From positions 310,001 to 374,000 of the forward strand of contig NZ_RYZR01000006.1 in the NCBI RefSeq assembly GCF_003977615.1: 64,000 bases of DNA. The letters are read 5' to 3'. The notes under the pieces are model-generated. The model was not told the origin of the DNA. It worked only from the letters and a program-made list of their open reading frames with translations, and searched no databases. Positions 46,174-55,360 of this stretch are shown piece by piece. This DNA is from Dyella dinghuensis. GTDB lineage: Bacteria > Pseudomonadota > Gammaproteobacteria > Xanthomonadales > Rhodanobacteraceae. The first letter of the stretch is position 1; every line of letters starts with the position of its first letter. A program made the translations under genes and the position numbers.

Positions 46174-47685
46174 ATGAACCCCACATCGCACTCCACGCGG
46201 ACGCGCCCTTTCCTCACGATCTTGCTATTCGAGTTTTGGGAACGCGTCGGCTATTACGGCACCGCATCGCTGATGGTTCTATTCATGATCCAGCGGTTTG
46301 GCATGCACGATGCCGATGCCAACGTTTCTTGGGGAACATTTGGCGCCTTGCTGTTCGCTGCCCCCGCGGTTGGCGGCTGGATCGGCGATCGCGTACTCGG
46401 CGCGAGGCGCTGCGTCACATTGGGCGCGGGCGTGCTTGCACTCGGTTACCTTTTGCTCACGCTGTCCGGTGCTACCTTTCGGAACATGTATCTGGCACTC
46501 GGCTTGATCATTGTCGGCAGCGGCCTGTTCAAACCGAATGCCTCCAATATCGTGCGCTGCGTCTATGCAGGTGCCGACGCGAAAATCGACAGCGTCTTCA
46601 CGCTCTATTACATGACGAACAATATCGCGGCTGCCTTTGCCGTGTTATTGACACCGTGGATCAAGGATCGGTGGGGTTGGAATGTCGCGTTTGCGGTGTG
46701 CTTTGCCAGTGTGATTGTCGGTCTGCTCAGTTATGCCGTTATGAAACGGTCACTGACAGGTATGGGCTCGATGCCGGATACGCATGCGCTGCGATGGCAT
46801 CGGTTCCTGGCCGTACTTGTTGGAAGTCTGCTGAGTGCATGGGCCATCGCGTTCGTCCTGCAAAACAACACTGTGGCGCTTGCGTGTGTGCGGATGGGCG
46901 GCATCGTCACGCTGGGTATATTCGGCTACATGATTGCGAACGGGTCGCGCTCGGAACGTGCTGGACTGATCGCTGCATTAGTGCTCGTTGCCGAGGCACT
47001 GCTGTTTTTCATCTTCTATCAGCAAATAGGGACCTCGCTCACTTTGTTTGCACTGCGCCACGTCGACTGGAACCAGACACTGTTCGGCAGGCATGTCTTT
47101 ACGTGGTCGCCGGCGCAATATCAGGCAGTCGGCGCGTTGTGGATCATCGTGCTTTCGCCGCCCCTTGCGTGGATCTATCGGCAACTCGCCAAGCATCGAG
47201 GTGATCTACCCGTTGCTGCGAAATTTGTGCTTGGTTTTCTGGCCGTTGCGACAGGCTTCTTTATTTTTGGATGGAGCAACCATGCCGCAGTGAACGGCAA
47301 GGTCTCGTCCTGGTTCATGATCTGCGGATACGGGTTTTATTCCCTGGGCGAACTGCTGGTCGCGGCGTTGGGGCTCGCCATGATCTCGCGCTACGTCCCT
47401 GCGCGCATGGCGGGCTTCATGATGGGCGCGTTCTTCGTTGCGGCGGGTATCGCTCAATATCTTGGTGGCGTCATCGCCAACTTCGCCAGTGCTCCGCAGA
47501 GTGACGTGGATATCGGCGCGGGTCTCGCCCTGTACACCAAACTTTTCAATCATCTGGGCTTTCTTGCACTGGCGGGAGCCCTCGCAGGATCGGCGTTGCT
47601 ACCTTTGCTGAAGCGTTTGTCTATCGCACATGACGCCGCACAGCATCATTCTGAAAGCCATCTGCCTGATCAGGCGACGAGGTAA
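46174..47685 (+). CDS. POT/PTR2-family proton-coupled peptide transporter
   Basis: 503 residues, about 14 hydrophobic helices. TM1 has the proton-coupling motif E20-FW-E23-R24-VG-YY-G (EFWERVGYYG), and the PTR2 signature continues with LGLIIVGSGLFKPNASNIV. Such carriers import di- and tripeptides; some take other small conjugates. It starts three bases after the WYL regulator stop and ends five bases before the FAD monooxygenase, so the genes are almost certainly co-transcribed. Confidence 0.9.
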   Translation: MNPTSHSTRTRPFLTILLFEFWERVGYYGTASLMVLFMIQRFGMHDADANVSWGTFGALLFAAPAVGGWIGDRVLGARRCVTLGAGVLALGYLLLTLSGATFRNMYLALGLIIVGSGLFKPNASNIVRCVYAGADAKIDSVFTLYYMTNNIAAAFAVLLTPWIKDRWGWNVAFAVCFASVIVGLLSYAVMKRSLTGMGSMPDTHALRWHRFLAVLVGSLLSAWAIAFVLQNNTVALACVRMGGIVTLGIFGYMIANGSRSERAGLIAALVLVAEALLFFIFYQQIGTSLTLFALRHVDWNQTLFGRHVFTWSPAQYQAVGALWIIVLSPPLAWIYRQLAKHRGDLPVAAKFVLGFLAVATGFFIFGWSNHAAVNGKVSSWFMICGYGFYSLGELLVAALGLAMISRYVPARMAGFMMGAFFVAAGIAQYLGGVIANFASAPQSDVDIGAGLALYTKLFNHLGFLALAGALAGSALLPLLKRLSIAHDAAQHHSESHLPDQATR

Positions 47686-47690
47686 TCATC

Positions 47691-49214
47691 ATGCGTACCG
47701 ACGTTTTGATTATTGGTGCAGGCCCGACCGGTCTTGTTCTGGCTCTATGGCTCACCAAGCTTGGCGTGAAGATTCATATCGTCGACAAGACGTCGGAACC
47801 GGGAACGACGTCGCGCGCGGTGGCCGTTCAAGCGCGAACGCTCGAACTTTACCAACAGCTCGACCTCACCGATGCGTTGCTCGATGGTGGACACAAGGTG
47901 CCGGCGGTCAATTTGTGGGTGAAGGGTGAAAAAGCCGCGCGCGTCGGCTTTGAGACGGTTGGCTCCGATCTCACACCGTATCCGTTTTTGAATATTTTTC
48001 CGCAGGACAAGCACGAGCGACTGTTGATCGACCGGCTGGAAAGACTCGGCGTGACCGTCGCACGAAGCACGGAGCTAACGCGTTTTACGGATGAGGGTGG
48101 CCGCGTCACTGCGCGCTTGCGCGGACCGGATGGTACGGAAACCGATTGGGAAGCTGCGTATATCGCTGGCTGCGACGGTGCGCGTTCGCTGGTACGCGAA
48201 ACACTCGGCACCGGTTTTCCAGGCGGTACTTATCGGCAGGTCTTTTACGTCGCCGACGTGGAAGCGACGGGACCAGCTTTCAATGGCGAGTTGCATATCG
48301 ATCTTGACGAAGCCGATTTCCTCGGCATTTTTCCGATGGCCGGTGAAGGCCGCGCACGGCTGATTGGTACGGTGCGCGACGAGCGGGCGGAACATCCGGA
48401 GTCGCTGAAGTTCGAGGATGTGAGCGACCGTGCCATTCAACACCTAAAAGTGAACGTCAAGACCGTGCACTGGTTTTCTACGTACCGCGTGCATCATCGC
48501 GTTAGCGAACATTTCCGACACGGCCGTGCGTTTCTGCTCGGTGACGCGGCACACATTCATAGCCCGGCGGGTGGTCAGGGCATGAATACCGGTATTGGCG
48601 ATGCGATCAATCTGGCATGGAAGCTTGCGGCCGTACTGACGGAGCAGGCGCCTGAAGCGTTACTCGACAGCTACGAAGCCGAGCGGATTGGTTTTGCGCG
48701 TCGCCTGGTGGCGACGACCGATCGTGTGTTCACGTTCGCAACCGCCGATGGTCCCATCGCCAATGTCGTGCGTACGCGCATCGCACCGCTCGTCGTTCCT
48801 GTGCTTGCGCGCTTTGATGCATCGCGTGATTTTATCTTTCGCACCGTGTCGCAGATCATGCTCAATTATCGGGGCTGTCCGCTGAGTGTCGGAACTGCCG
48901 GCCAGGTTCACGGCGGAGATCGCCTGCCCTGGGTCGGCAGCGATACGAACAATTTTGCAAGCTTGTCGCAGATGCGCTGGCAGGTTCATGTTTACGGCGA
49001 GGCGAGCCCCGCGTTAACCACGTGGTGTACGGAGCACGATCTGCCGCTGCACGTCTTCGCGTGGCAGCCGGATTTCGAATCCTCCGGGCTCGCGAAGAAC
49101 GCGCTGTATTTGCTTAGACCCGATACATACATCGCGTTCGCCGACACATCCGGCACGCCGGAGTCGCTGGATCAATACTTCCGATCTCGTGGCTTGAGAA
49201 TATCCAGCCGGTGA
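47691..49214 (+). CDS. FAD-dependent aromatic-type monooxygenase
   Basis: 507 residues with the full set of class A flavoprotein monooxygenase motifs: dinucleotide fold GAGPTG (9-14), the DG motif GCDGARSLVRETLG, and the GD motif LLGDAAHIHSPAGGQGMNTG. The C-terminal thioredoxin-like extension (from about 400) is as in phenol hydroxylase and PgaE-type enzymes. It hydroxylates a phenolic or polyketide-like substrate with NAD(P)H and oxygen. Within a peptide-transporter operon it could be part of detoxifying an imported compound (inference). Confidence 0.9.
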   Translation: MRTDVLIIGAGPTGLVLALWLTKLGVKIHIVDKTSEPGTTSRAVAVQARTLELYQQLDLTDALLDGGHKVPAVNLWVKGEKAARVGFETVGSDLTPYPFLNIFPQDKHERLLIDRLERLGVTVARSTELTRFTDEGGRVTARLRGPDGTETDWEAAYIAGCDGARSLVRETLGTGFPGGTYRQVFYVADVEATGPAFNGELHIDLDEADFLGIFPMAGEGRARLIGTVRDERAEHPESLKFEDVSDRAIQHLKVNVKTVHWFSTYRVHHRVSEHFRHGRAFLLGDAAHIHSPAGGQGMNTGIGDAINLAWKLAAVLTEQAPEALLDSYEAERIGFARRLVATTDRVFTFATADGPIANVVRTRIAPLVVPVLARFDASRDFIFRTVSQIMLNYRGCPLSVGTAGQVHGGDRLPWVGSDTNNFASLSQMRWQVHVYGEASPALTTWCTEHDLPLHVFAWQPDFESSGLAKNALYLLRPDTYIAFADTSGTPESLDQYFRSRGLRISSR

Positions 49215-49264
49215 AATCAAGCGGTCTTTTTCTTTCTTCCTACACAAAGCTCTCAGGGGATGTC

Positions 49265-50665
49265 ATGCGTAAGGTATGTGGTTTGGCGTTTGCATGGGTC
49301 ATGTTGGCGGGTTGCGCGAACGTCGGCACACAGCACGTGAACACGGCAGTTGCGCCGACGGTAGCGAACAACGCGGTGAACGATGGCACGGCCGCCACGC
49401 ACGGACCAATTGTGGTGCTTATCACTATCGATGGCTTTCCGGCACGCGCGCTGGATGATCCGCGTCTACCCATGCCAACGTTGCGCATGCTGGAAACCAA
49501 TGGCGCACATGCTGATGGCATGAAACCCATCAATCCTACGATTACGTGGCCGAATCACACGACGCTTATCACGGGTGTGAATGCGAGCGAGCATCATGTG
49601 ATGGCCAACGGCTACATCACGCCGTCGAACGGAGCAACGCTGGAGGTCGACCCATGGGTGCCCAAGAACGAACTCGTGCATGCGCGCACGCTCTACGACG
49701 CGGCGGTGGAACAAGGCATGTCCACGGGCCAAGTGGATTGGGTGGCCATCTCGGATGCAAAGAATGTGCGCTGGGCATTCGCCGAAGTACCCGATGCCGA
49801 TGGCCCGATTGCGAAGGACCTGATCGATCAAGGTTTGGTCACGCATGATGAGCTGGCGAATTTCCATAAAAGCAGTCCGGCATGGACCGACGAAATATGG
49901 ACCGACGCGGCCATCGACATCCTCACGAAACACACGCCCAATTTGCTGCTATTCCATCTGCTGCAAACCGATACCTTGCAGCACAAATACGGCACTCTGA
50001 CGCCTGCTGCATATGCTGCTTATGCGTACGCCGACACGTGCCTTGCAAGGCTTATCGACGCCGCACGCGCAGCGGGCCTGCTCAACCGCATCACGTTCAT
50101 CATCGCGTCGGACCATGGCTTTGCGAACTACACGCATATCATCCACCCGAATGTGGCGCTTGTTCAGATGGGGTTGTTGCATAAGAAAAACGGCAGTTAT
50201 GCGGGTGATGTCTGGTTCCTGCCCGAGGGTGGCGAAACATCGCTGTATATCAACAACCCATCCCTGCGCCCGACGCTGGTACCAAAACTTAAAAAGTACT
50301 TCGCAACGGTTCCCGGTGTCGCCGGTGCTTACACCAATGAGGAAGCGCAGGCATTTGGTATCGCTTCACGCCAGACGACACGCCAAGGACCTGACCTCTA
50401 TGTCGTCGCCAAGCCCGACTACGCTTTCATGGGCGGCACGGATGAACCTTTGGTCGAAGACATTACACCGGCGCGTGGCAGTCACGGCTATCTCAATAGC
50501 GACCCTGACATGCAAGCGCTCTTCATCGCATACGGAGCACATATTCGACCCGGCACGGATCTTGGCCCTATAACGAATCTCTCGGTCGCACCGACCATTG
50601 CCAAACTGCTCGGCGTATCGTTACCTGCGGCAAAGCAAGCACCGCTTTTGCAAATGCTGCAGTAG
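49265..50665 (+). CDS. Lipoprotein nucleotide pyrophosphatase/phosphodiesterase (NPP family)
   Basis: 466 residues from the ATG at 49265 with AGGGGA upstream; a GTG at 49211 overlapping the previous stop is less likely. Lipobox LAGC (Cys17). The alkaline-phosphatase fold has the two-metal site: Asp56 in LITIDGFPA, the nucleophile Thr94 in PTITWPNHTTLITG, DTLQHKYG, SDHGF and a late His in ARGSHGYL. NPPs hydrolyse nucleotide or phospholipid phosphodiester bonds; the substrate here is unknown. It is the last gene of the WYL-POT-FAD unit and is followed by a terminator. Confidence 0.9.
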   Translation: MRKVCGLAFAWVMLAGCANVGTQHVNTAVAPTVANNAVNDGTAATHGPIVVLITIDGFPARALDDPRLPMPTLRMLETNGAHADGMKPINPTITWPNHTTLITGVNASEHHVMANGYITPSNGATLEVDPWVPKNELVHARTLYDAAVEQGMSTGQVDWVAISDAKNVRWAFAEVPDADGPIAKDLIDQGLVTHDELANFHKSSPAWTDEIWTDAAIDILTKHTPNLLLFHLLQTDTLQHKYGTLTPAAYAAYAYADTCLARLIDAARAAGLLNRITFIIASDHGFANYTHIIHPNVALVQMGLLHKKNGSYAGDVWFLPEGGETSLYINNPSLRPTLVPKLKKYFATVPGVAGAYTNEEAQAFGIASRQTTRQGPDLYVVAKPDYAFMGGTDEPLVEDITPARGSHGYLNSDPDMQALFIAYGAHIRPGTDLGPITNLSVAPTIAKLLGVSLPAAKQAPLLQMLQ

Positions 50666-50682
50666 TCAGCTTTCTGAAAAAG

Positions 50683-50708
50683 AGACCCGGCGAAAATCGC
50701 CGGGTCTT
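50683..50708 (+). terminator. Terminator after NPP gene
   Basis: An 11-bp perfect stem AGACCCGGCGA/TCGCCGGGTCT with AAA loop, 17 bp past the stop, followed by a short TTC. It ends the four-gene unit that begins at 45175. Confidence 0.82.
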
Positions 50709-50852
50709 CGAACGTACAGACGGTTTGGTTAAAGATTCCGACCAGCGGCTCGCTTTCCGAAGTTGCCTGCTGATTGACCGATAACGATGCTTACTTGCAA
50801 GTGCAGATGAAGCGGTGATTCATCGGATGACTTTCGTTGCGGATGGTGATGA

Positions 50853-51161
50853 TTAGATCGGCTGCGGAATATCCGATCCCGTCGACGATTCGTTATCGCA
50901 CAAACCTTGCTGCGCCAGCGCATGAGCGATCTTGTTTTCCAGTTGACCGCTTTTGCTATCCATCAAAAGTTTATCCAGCGACGATTTATCGAGCATTGCC
51001 AACATCTCGCACAAAATTTGCGAAGCACAGAATGCCGGCGCAAAGCCCGTCCCATAAATCAGACGAAAGGTTCGAACCTGCGCATCACCGAGTTGCTTTG
51101 CTATTTCATGCCCCTTGAACCAGTGGTGCAGACACGCGTGTGATGAAGCTTTTTTCCCCAT
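50853..51161 (-). CDS. Small hypothetical protein
   Basis: 102 residues, cytoplasmic. A GGGGG ribosome site is well placed before the ATG at 51161. Sequence: a His/Cys-containing start (SSHACLHHWFKGHEIAKQLG) and helical segments (FCASQILCEMLAMLDKSSLD, QLENKIAHALAQQG). I do not recognise a family. The codon use looks like real coding sequence. No operon partner. Confidence 0.6.
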   Translation of the reverse strand: MGKKASSHACLHHWFKGHEIAKQLGDAQVRTFRLIYGTGFAPAFCASQILCEMLAMLDKSSLDKLLMDSKSGQLENKIAHALAQQGLCDNESSTGSDIPQPI

Positions 51162-51684
51162 GACGTACCCCCTGCTTTGTACTGCGCTACCGCGTCTTCT
51201 TTATCCTTTTCATACATAAGTCGTGCCAATGAGCTTCCGGTTGGCTGTAGTTGCCGGGAATCCGGGAAGAAATCGGGGATTGGGATGCTTGAGGCGATCT
51301 ACGGCGCCGCGCCGCATGAAAAGCCTGCTTAGGACGGCACTTTGTCAGCGGGAAACCAGGCGCTTGTCCGGGCCGATGCGCATGTCTTATTTGGTCAACG
51401 TGCCCTTGTGGGCGACTGTTTGCGCATTGTTTGAAGGTATCCCCGGTGGAGGCCAACGGTACTGTGCCGGTGCCGCTAACGTCGATGTTTCCCTCTAACA
51501 AGAAACCGATGCGATGCTTCACGAGGAAGTTGCATTGTTGCGGATACTTGTATGCCCGCTTGGCTAAGCGCAACCTAACTATCCGCCCGAGCAGATGCGC
51601 GTGTCGCATGACGCTTCAATCGGGCGTTACGCGTGTGCCAGGCGTTAGTGCGGTAAGCACGCGCACTCACAATGGAGGCCAGTG
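51162..51684. other. Intergenic region without a supported gene
   Basis: 523 bp. Frames on both strands are open for 80-140 codons because of GC-rich composition, but they overlap, have no ribosome sites, and have Arg/Pro/Ser-rich products of the kind seen from non-coding frames. I see only the GGAGG ribosome site of the next gene at about 51672. Confidence 0.5.
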
Positions 51685-52068
51685 ATGGACGTGCAAAACA
51701 TTCGGATGGCTATCGATCGGCATTGGGCTGCATCCGCTGCGGGTGATCAGGTTACCGAACATGAGATCTATCACGACGATGCCATATGCGAGTATCCGCA
51801 GTCAGGCGAAATCATCCATGGTCGGTACAACCTGCAGGCGCTGCGCAGCCATCATCCAGGTAAGCCCTCGGGATTTAAGATTCGACGTATCGTAGGCGAG
51901 GGCAATCTTTGGGTTAGCGAGTATGTGATCACCTATCAAGGTAAGCCCGCGTACACCGTGAGCATCATGGAATTCAGGGACGGAAAGGTCGCGCACGAAG
52001 TCCAATATTTTGCCGATCCATTCGCTGCACCCGCTTGGCGTTCTCAATGGGTCGAACTAGAGGCGTAA
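51685..52068 (+). CDS. SnoaL/NTF2-like small protein
   Basis: 127 residues from the ATG at 51685 with GGAGG upstream. It has the cone-shaped NTF2-like pattern: N-terminal helices (IRMAIDRHWAASAAGD), HEIYHDDAICEYPQSGEII, and strands SEYVITYQGKPAYTVSIMEF and KVAHEVQYFADPF. Members are isomerases, hydrolases or binding proteins; the pattern does not say which. Single gene. Confidence 0.82.
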   Translation: MDVQNIRMAIDRHWAASAAGDQVTEHEIYHDDAICEYPQSGEIIHGRYNLQALRSHHPGKPSGFKIRRIVGEGNLWVSEYVITYQGKPAYTVSIMEFRDGKVAHEVQYFADPFAAPAWRSQWVELEA

Positions 52069-52194
52069 TCAAGACGCGAACCGAGATCGAACCACTCGCA
52101 TGCGCCGTGTGCGAGATGCATCGTTCATTGGAAATTTGCGACATCGGCATGCCGACATTCTTTTTAATTTGAAGAGAACGAGTGCCCGGCGCGA

Positions 52195-52761
52195 TCAAGC
52201 CACGGTGTCGACAAATACACCGCGCAAGCCAGAGACACCGCTTTCGCTAAAGTTACGTGCCAGCGTTTGCAGAAACAGCGGCAAGCTTGGGATAGTGCTG
52301 CCTGTGGCGTCGGCCGATGTTTCGGATGACGAACCGAGTGACGACCAAAGATTTTCGAAGACCGTCGTCAAACTACCCGTACCGCTTGCCGCGGCCGACG
52401 CGCTGCCCGAACTGGAACTCAGTGACTGAGCCAGATTGGAGTATGTCGACGCAACGTTCTTGTACTGCTGTACCTGCTGCGACGCCTGCGGCGGCTGCGA
52501 CAGCGGTGCGAACTGCTTGGCGCTCGTTGCATTTTCGCTACTGGAGGCAGTCGTGCCGCGTGCGGGGGTTAGTCCGAGTTGCGCCATCGCACCTGCAATA
52601 GCCGACGCTAACGAACTCGCATCTGTGGGCGACGTACCCGGCTGGACGACGAGAGCCGCCGTTGTCGGCGCGTTAAGCTCTTTTTTGTGATGGTTATAAC
52701 GGGGTGCGACGACACCACTGACGGGCTGGGACTGCGTACTGCTAATGCTTGAAATAGTCAT
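52195..52761 (-). CDS. Ser/Ala/Thr-rich hypothetical protein
   Basis: 188 residues. The middle is low complexity (Ser-, Ala- and Gln-rich, about 85-150); the ends are more conserved in style (ASAIAGAMAQLGLTPA near 50, PSLPLFLQTLARNFSESGVS near the C-terminus). There is no signal peptide or membrane segment. The pattern resembles short proteins annotated only as hypothetical in Xanthomonadales. The ribosome site is weak. Function unknown. Confidence 0.6.
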   Translation of the reverse strand: MTISSISSTQSQPVSGVVAPRYNHHKKELNAPTTAALVVQPGTSPTDASSLASAIAGAMAQLGLTPARGTTASSSENATSAKQFAPLSQPPQASQQVQQYKNVASTYSNLAQSLSSSSGSASAAASGTGSLTTVFENLWSSLGSSSETSADATGSTIPSLPLFLQTLARNFSESGVSGLRGVFVDTVA

Positions 52762-52860
52762 AACAGGCAGCCCGGTCTGGACAGTGAGCGTTGCTATATT
52801 ACCTCGCCAATCCCCTCCTGCACGACGTGGGCGGTTAGGGGTGAAAAACCGGCACCTCGC

Positions 52861-53274
52861 CTAACGCCGCCTTCGCTCGAACGTTCGCATGGTCTGACCC
52901 AATGTGGTCCGGAAGGTCGTGGGCCGGGCGCACCCTTCATCGCCTGCGATAAAGACAAACCGATCTCCTTCCAACTGGTAGCTGGCCGGCAATAACTTGC
53001 CCTTGTCGGCCCCCATCGAATCGACCCAATCGATTGCTTTGGGCCGAATGGACGCATTCAACGTAAACGTGCCTTCCAGAAGCAACTCGCCCTGAACCGT
53101 CCGAACCGCAAAACGACGACCGCTAAAGGTGGTCAGTGCGCCGGGAGCCCCATGCTCATCGGGTGGATTGATCTCGCCATCGGCCTCATGGGCAACTTGT
53201 TCCCAGATGCCTTGCAATGCGGCTAAATCGTTCTCTGACTCGTCCAATGGCGTGTCGTTGAATGGCAGGTGCAT
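52861..53274 (-). CDS. TIGR03067-like small beta protein
   Basis: 137 residues from the ATG at 53274, with AAGGA six bases upstream. Features of the TIGR03067 family: DLAALQGIWEQVAHEADGE, TTFSGRRFAVRT, LNASIRPKAIDW and a C-terminal FVFIAGDEGCARPTTF. These small beta-barrel-like domains were first noted in Planctomycetes; no function is established. No signal peptide. The upstream 436 bp hold no supported gene. Confidence 0.8.
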   Translation of the reverse strand: MHLPFNDTPLDESENDLAALQGIWEQVAHEADGEINPPDEHGAPGALTTFSGRRFAVRTVQGELLLEGTFTLNASIRPKAIDWVDSMGADKGKLLPASYQLEGDRFVFIAGDEGCARPTTFRTTLGQTMRTFERRRR

Positions 53275-53710
53275 CTTTTGTCCTTACTCACGTGGCGGCA
53301 ACCGTGCATGTCTGCTTTGGATCGAAGGCAAAGGAAAGAGTTAACGTCATAGGGTTCAAGTATGTCGTTTCTATGCTCCCTATGACGCTGAAGAATAAAA
53401 GGCGCGATAAGTACGAATCTTCTATCGAAAGCGCCGATGGCCTATGCAAAAGAGTGGTGGAATTAGCGAGAATGCACGGGGTCGCAGGCATTGCGGCCGG
53501 CGACTGGTCATGGAGTCCACTTTCGACCCCATGACCCGCCGATTCGCGCTTATTTTGTGACGCAGTTTGTGTAGACGCCCTTCACGCAAAGGGTGCCCGG
53601 CACCGTTAAAATCGCGAGCGGAAATGCTAAGCAGGACTAGGGTTTAAGAGTATTGAATGCTTGGCCGATAACAGGCCGTGCGATGGATTTCATTCCACGG
53701 GGGAGTGGGA
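53275..53710. other. Intergenic region before MASE1 gene
   Basis: 436 bp. A plus-strand frame ending at 53534 contains a protein-like tail (VVELARMHGVAGIAAGDWSW) but no ribosome site and an improbable start, so it is not called. An imperfect hairpin lies around 53574-53600. I see no clear promoter. Confidence 0.45.
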
Positions 53711-55360
53711 ATGGGGAAGATTCAAGGCTGGGTATTACCGCGATGGGCTGAGCAATTGGCCGTTGTCGCCGTATACGTTGCCCTCTACGCAATGATTCGC
53801 CCCCTTTCCGACGCTCACTGGGCGCTCGGCGCCGGCTTGCGTCTTTCTTTCCTGCTTTTGCTTCCTTATCGGTACTGGCTGGCCTTGGCAGTCGCCGATA
53901 CCGCGACGATGGTTCCTTTGGTTCTGCGTTGCGGCCCCCAATTCGGGCTCGCCTGGTCGCTTACGATCCTGCCGCCGCTGACAGGATTTGCTATGCCCGT
54001 GGTCTGGGCCTGCAAAGAAAAACTTTCGCTTTTCCCCACGAAGCGTCTGGTCAATTTCCAGACCCTCATCCTGTGCGCATTTTCTTGCGCGGCGGTTTGG
54101 TCGCTTTACAACTTCGGAACCCTGGTCGTTATTCCCAATCGTGGGTATGACCTCACGCCGCTTCTGCTGAGCTCATTTTTCGTTGGCACTTACGTAGCGG
54201 TCCTGACCATCGTCCCCTGGGTGATCATGGTCAAGCTCAGCTACCGCCAAGGCCTTCTCTCCAGCTCTCTGCGTGGTTTCCTGAAGAGCTCTTTGGCATT
54301 TGATGCAGGTTTGGTCCTCATCCCTTCGCTGCTCATCTTGTCCTGGTTGACCGCGCACACGACGGGTGAAAACAAACCCATATGGGCACTCTTTATGTTT
54401 GCCCCGGTCGCCTGGCTGACGTTGAAGCACGGTTGGCGCGCCAGCGTGCTGGGTGGAACGTTGACGGTGGCAAGTATCAGTTTGTTGTTCACCTGGACGG
54501 GGAATACGCCTGATAGCGAAGTGGTCCAGGTTCAAGCCATCATCGCTTTTGCCATTACCTGCCTCATTGCCATGGGTGCGCGCATCTCGGCGATGAATGA
54601 AGCCGACGCACAAGAAAAGGCCAATGCGCGGCAAGCTATGCGTTTGGCCAAGCAAAGTGTGGCAGTCAGTGAATTGCGTTTGCGCCAAGCCTCGGAAACG
54701 CTGGAGCAAGTGTGCGGGGAGATGCAACTCAGTCAGAACCGCCTTCTGAATCGCTTCCGCATGATGCTTCCTGTCAATGAAAGTCAGTTGTACACCAAGC
54801 AGGCGGTGAGTGCCCAGGAGAAGGTCTATCAACTGGCCGATGCCATGCACCCGATTGCGTGGCGCAGGAGTGGTCTGCCGGCCGCTTTAAGAGAAAACAT
54901 CGGCCGTGCTCTCGATGAACTCGGCATCGCCTACAGCTCTCGCATCAAAGGCCGTGGGTTGAGTGGCGTGGGAGCTAGTCTGCACACCACGATTTATCGC
55001 CTGGCATGCGAATCGGTTGTTTATATCGGCGGTAATCTGCGTTGCTCTCGCATCCAATTGCTATTGAGAGGTGCAGAGATTGATGGGCAGCGCATCATCG
55101 TTCTGCGCGTGGAAGGCTTTGTCGAAGATGGCGCAACGGTCAGCGCTTTCAATTTGGAAGGCCAGCAAAAGCAATTGGCTTCAAAGTTGGGTGCCACCGG
55201 TTTAGATCTGCATGCCATGCGGGACAGTGTGCGCCTGTTCAATGGCGAGTTGCACGTCAAGCCGATGAATCAACAAATTCGCATCACTGCCCTCTTGGTG
55301 GATGCGGAAAAAGAAAGGGAGCACAAGGCTCCCTCTCCCTTGCGTCTGTGGGCAGGTTAA
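53711..55360 (+). CDS. MASE1 sensor protein with degenerate kinase-like C-terminus
   Basis: 549 residues from the ATG at 53711. Eight or so hydrophobic helices (about 10-300) match the MASE1 membrane sensor (RPLSDAHWALGAGLRLSFLL, LLPYRYWLALAVADTATMVP). A coiled-coil segment (about 300-360: EKANARQAMRLAKQSVAVSE) leads to a 170-residue domain resembling a histidine-kinase ATPase domain in layout (LRENIGRALDELGIAYSSRI, HTTIYRLACESVVYIGGNLR). However, there is no phospho-acceptor H-box and no readable G1/G2 boxes. It is not a normal kinase; it may act as a partner for another sensor. The stop TAA is followed immediately by the convergent gene's stop. Confidence 0.85.
   Translation: MGKIQGWVLPRWAEQLAVVAVYVALYAMIRPLSDAHWALGAGLRLSFLLLLPYRYWLALAVADTATMVPLVLRCGPQFGLAWSLTILPPLTGFAMPVVWACKEKLSLFPTKRLVNFQTLILCAFSCAAVWSLYNFGTLVVIPNRGYDLTPLLLSSFFVGTYVAVLTIVPWVIMVKLSYRQGLLSSSLRGFLKSSLAFDAGLVLIPSLLILSWLTAHTTGENKPIWALFMFAPVAWLTLKHGWRASVLGGTLTVASISLLFTWTGNTPDSEVVQVQAIIAFAITCLIAMGARISAMNEADAQEKANARQAMRLAKQSVAVSELRLRQASETLEQVCGEMQLSQNRLLNRFRMMLPVNESQLYTKQAVSAQEKVYQLADAMHPIAWRRSGLPAALRENIGRALDELGIAYSSRIKGRGLSGVGASLHTTIYRLACESVVYIGGNLRCSRIQLLLRGAEIDGQRIIVLRVEGFVEDGATVSAFNLEGQQKQLASKLGATGLDLHAMRDSVRLFNGELHVKPMNQQIRITALLVDAEKEREHKAPSPLRLWAG

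Noticed and set aside
51187-51609. A 140-codon minus-strand frame between the small hypothetical gene and the SnoaL-like gene
   Set aside because: No ribosome site, Arg/His/Pro-rich random-looking product, and overlapping frames on the other strand are equally open.
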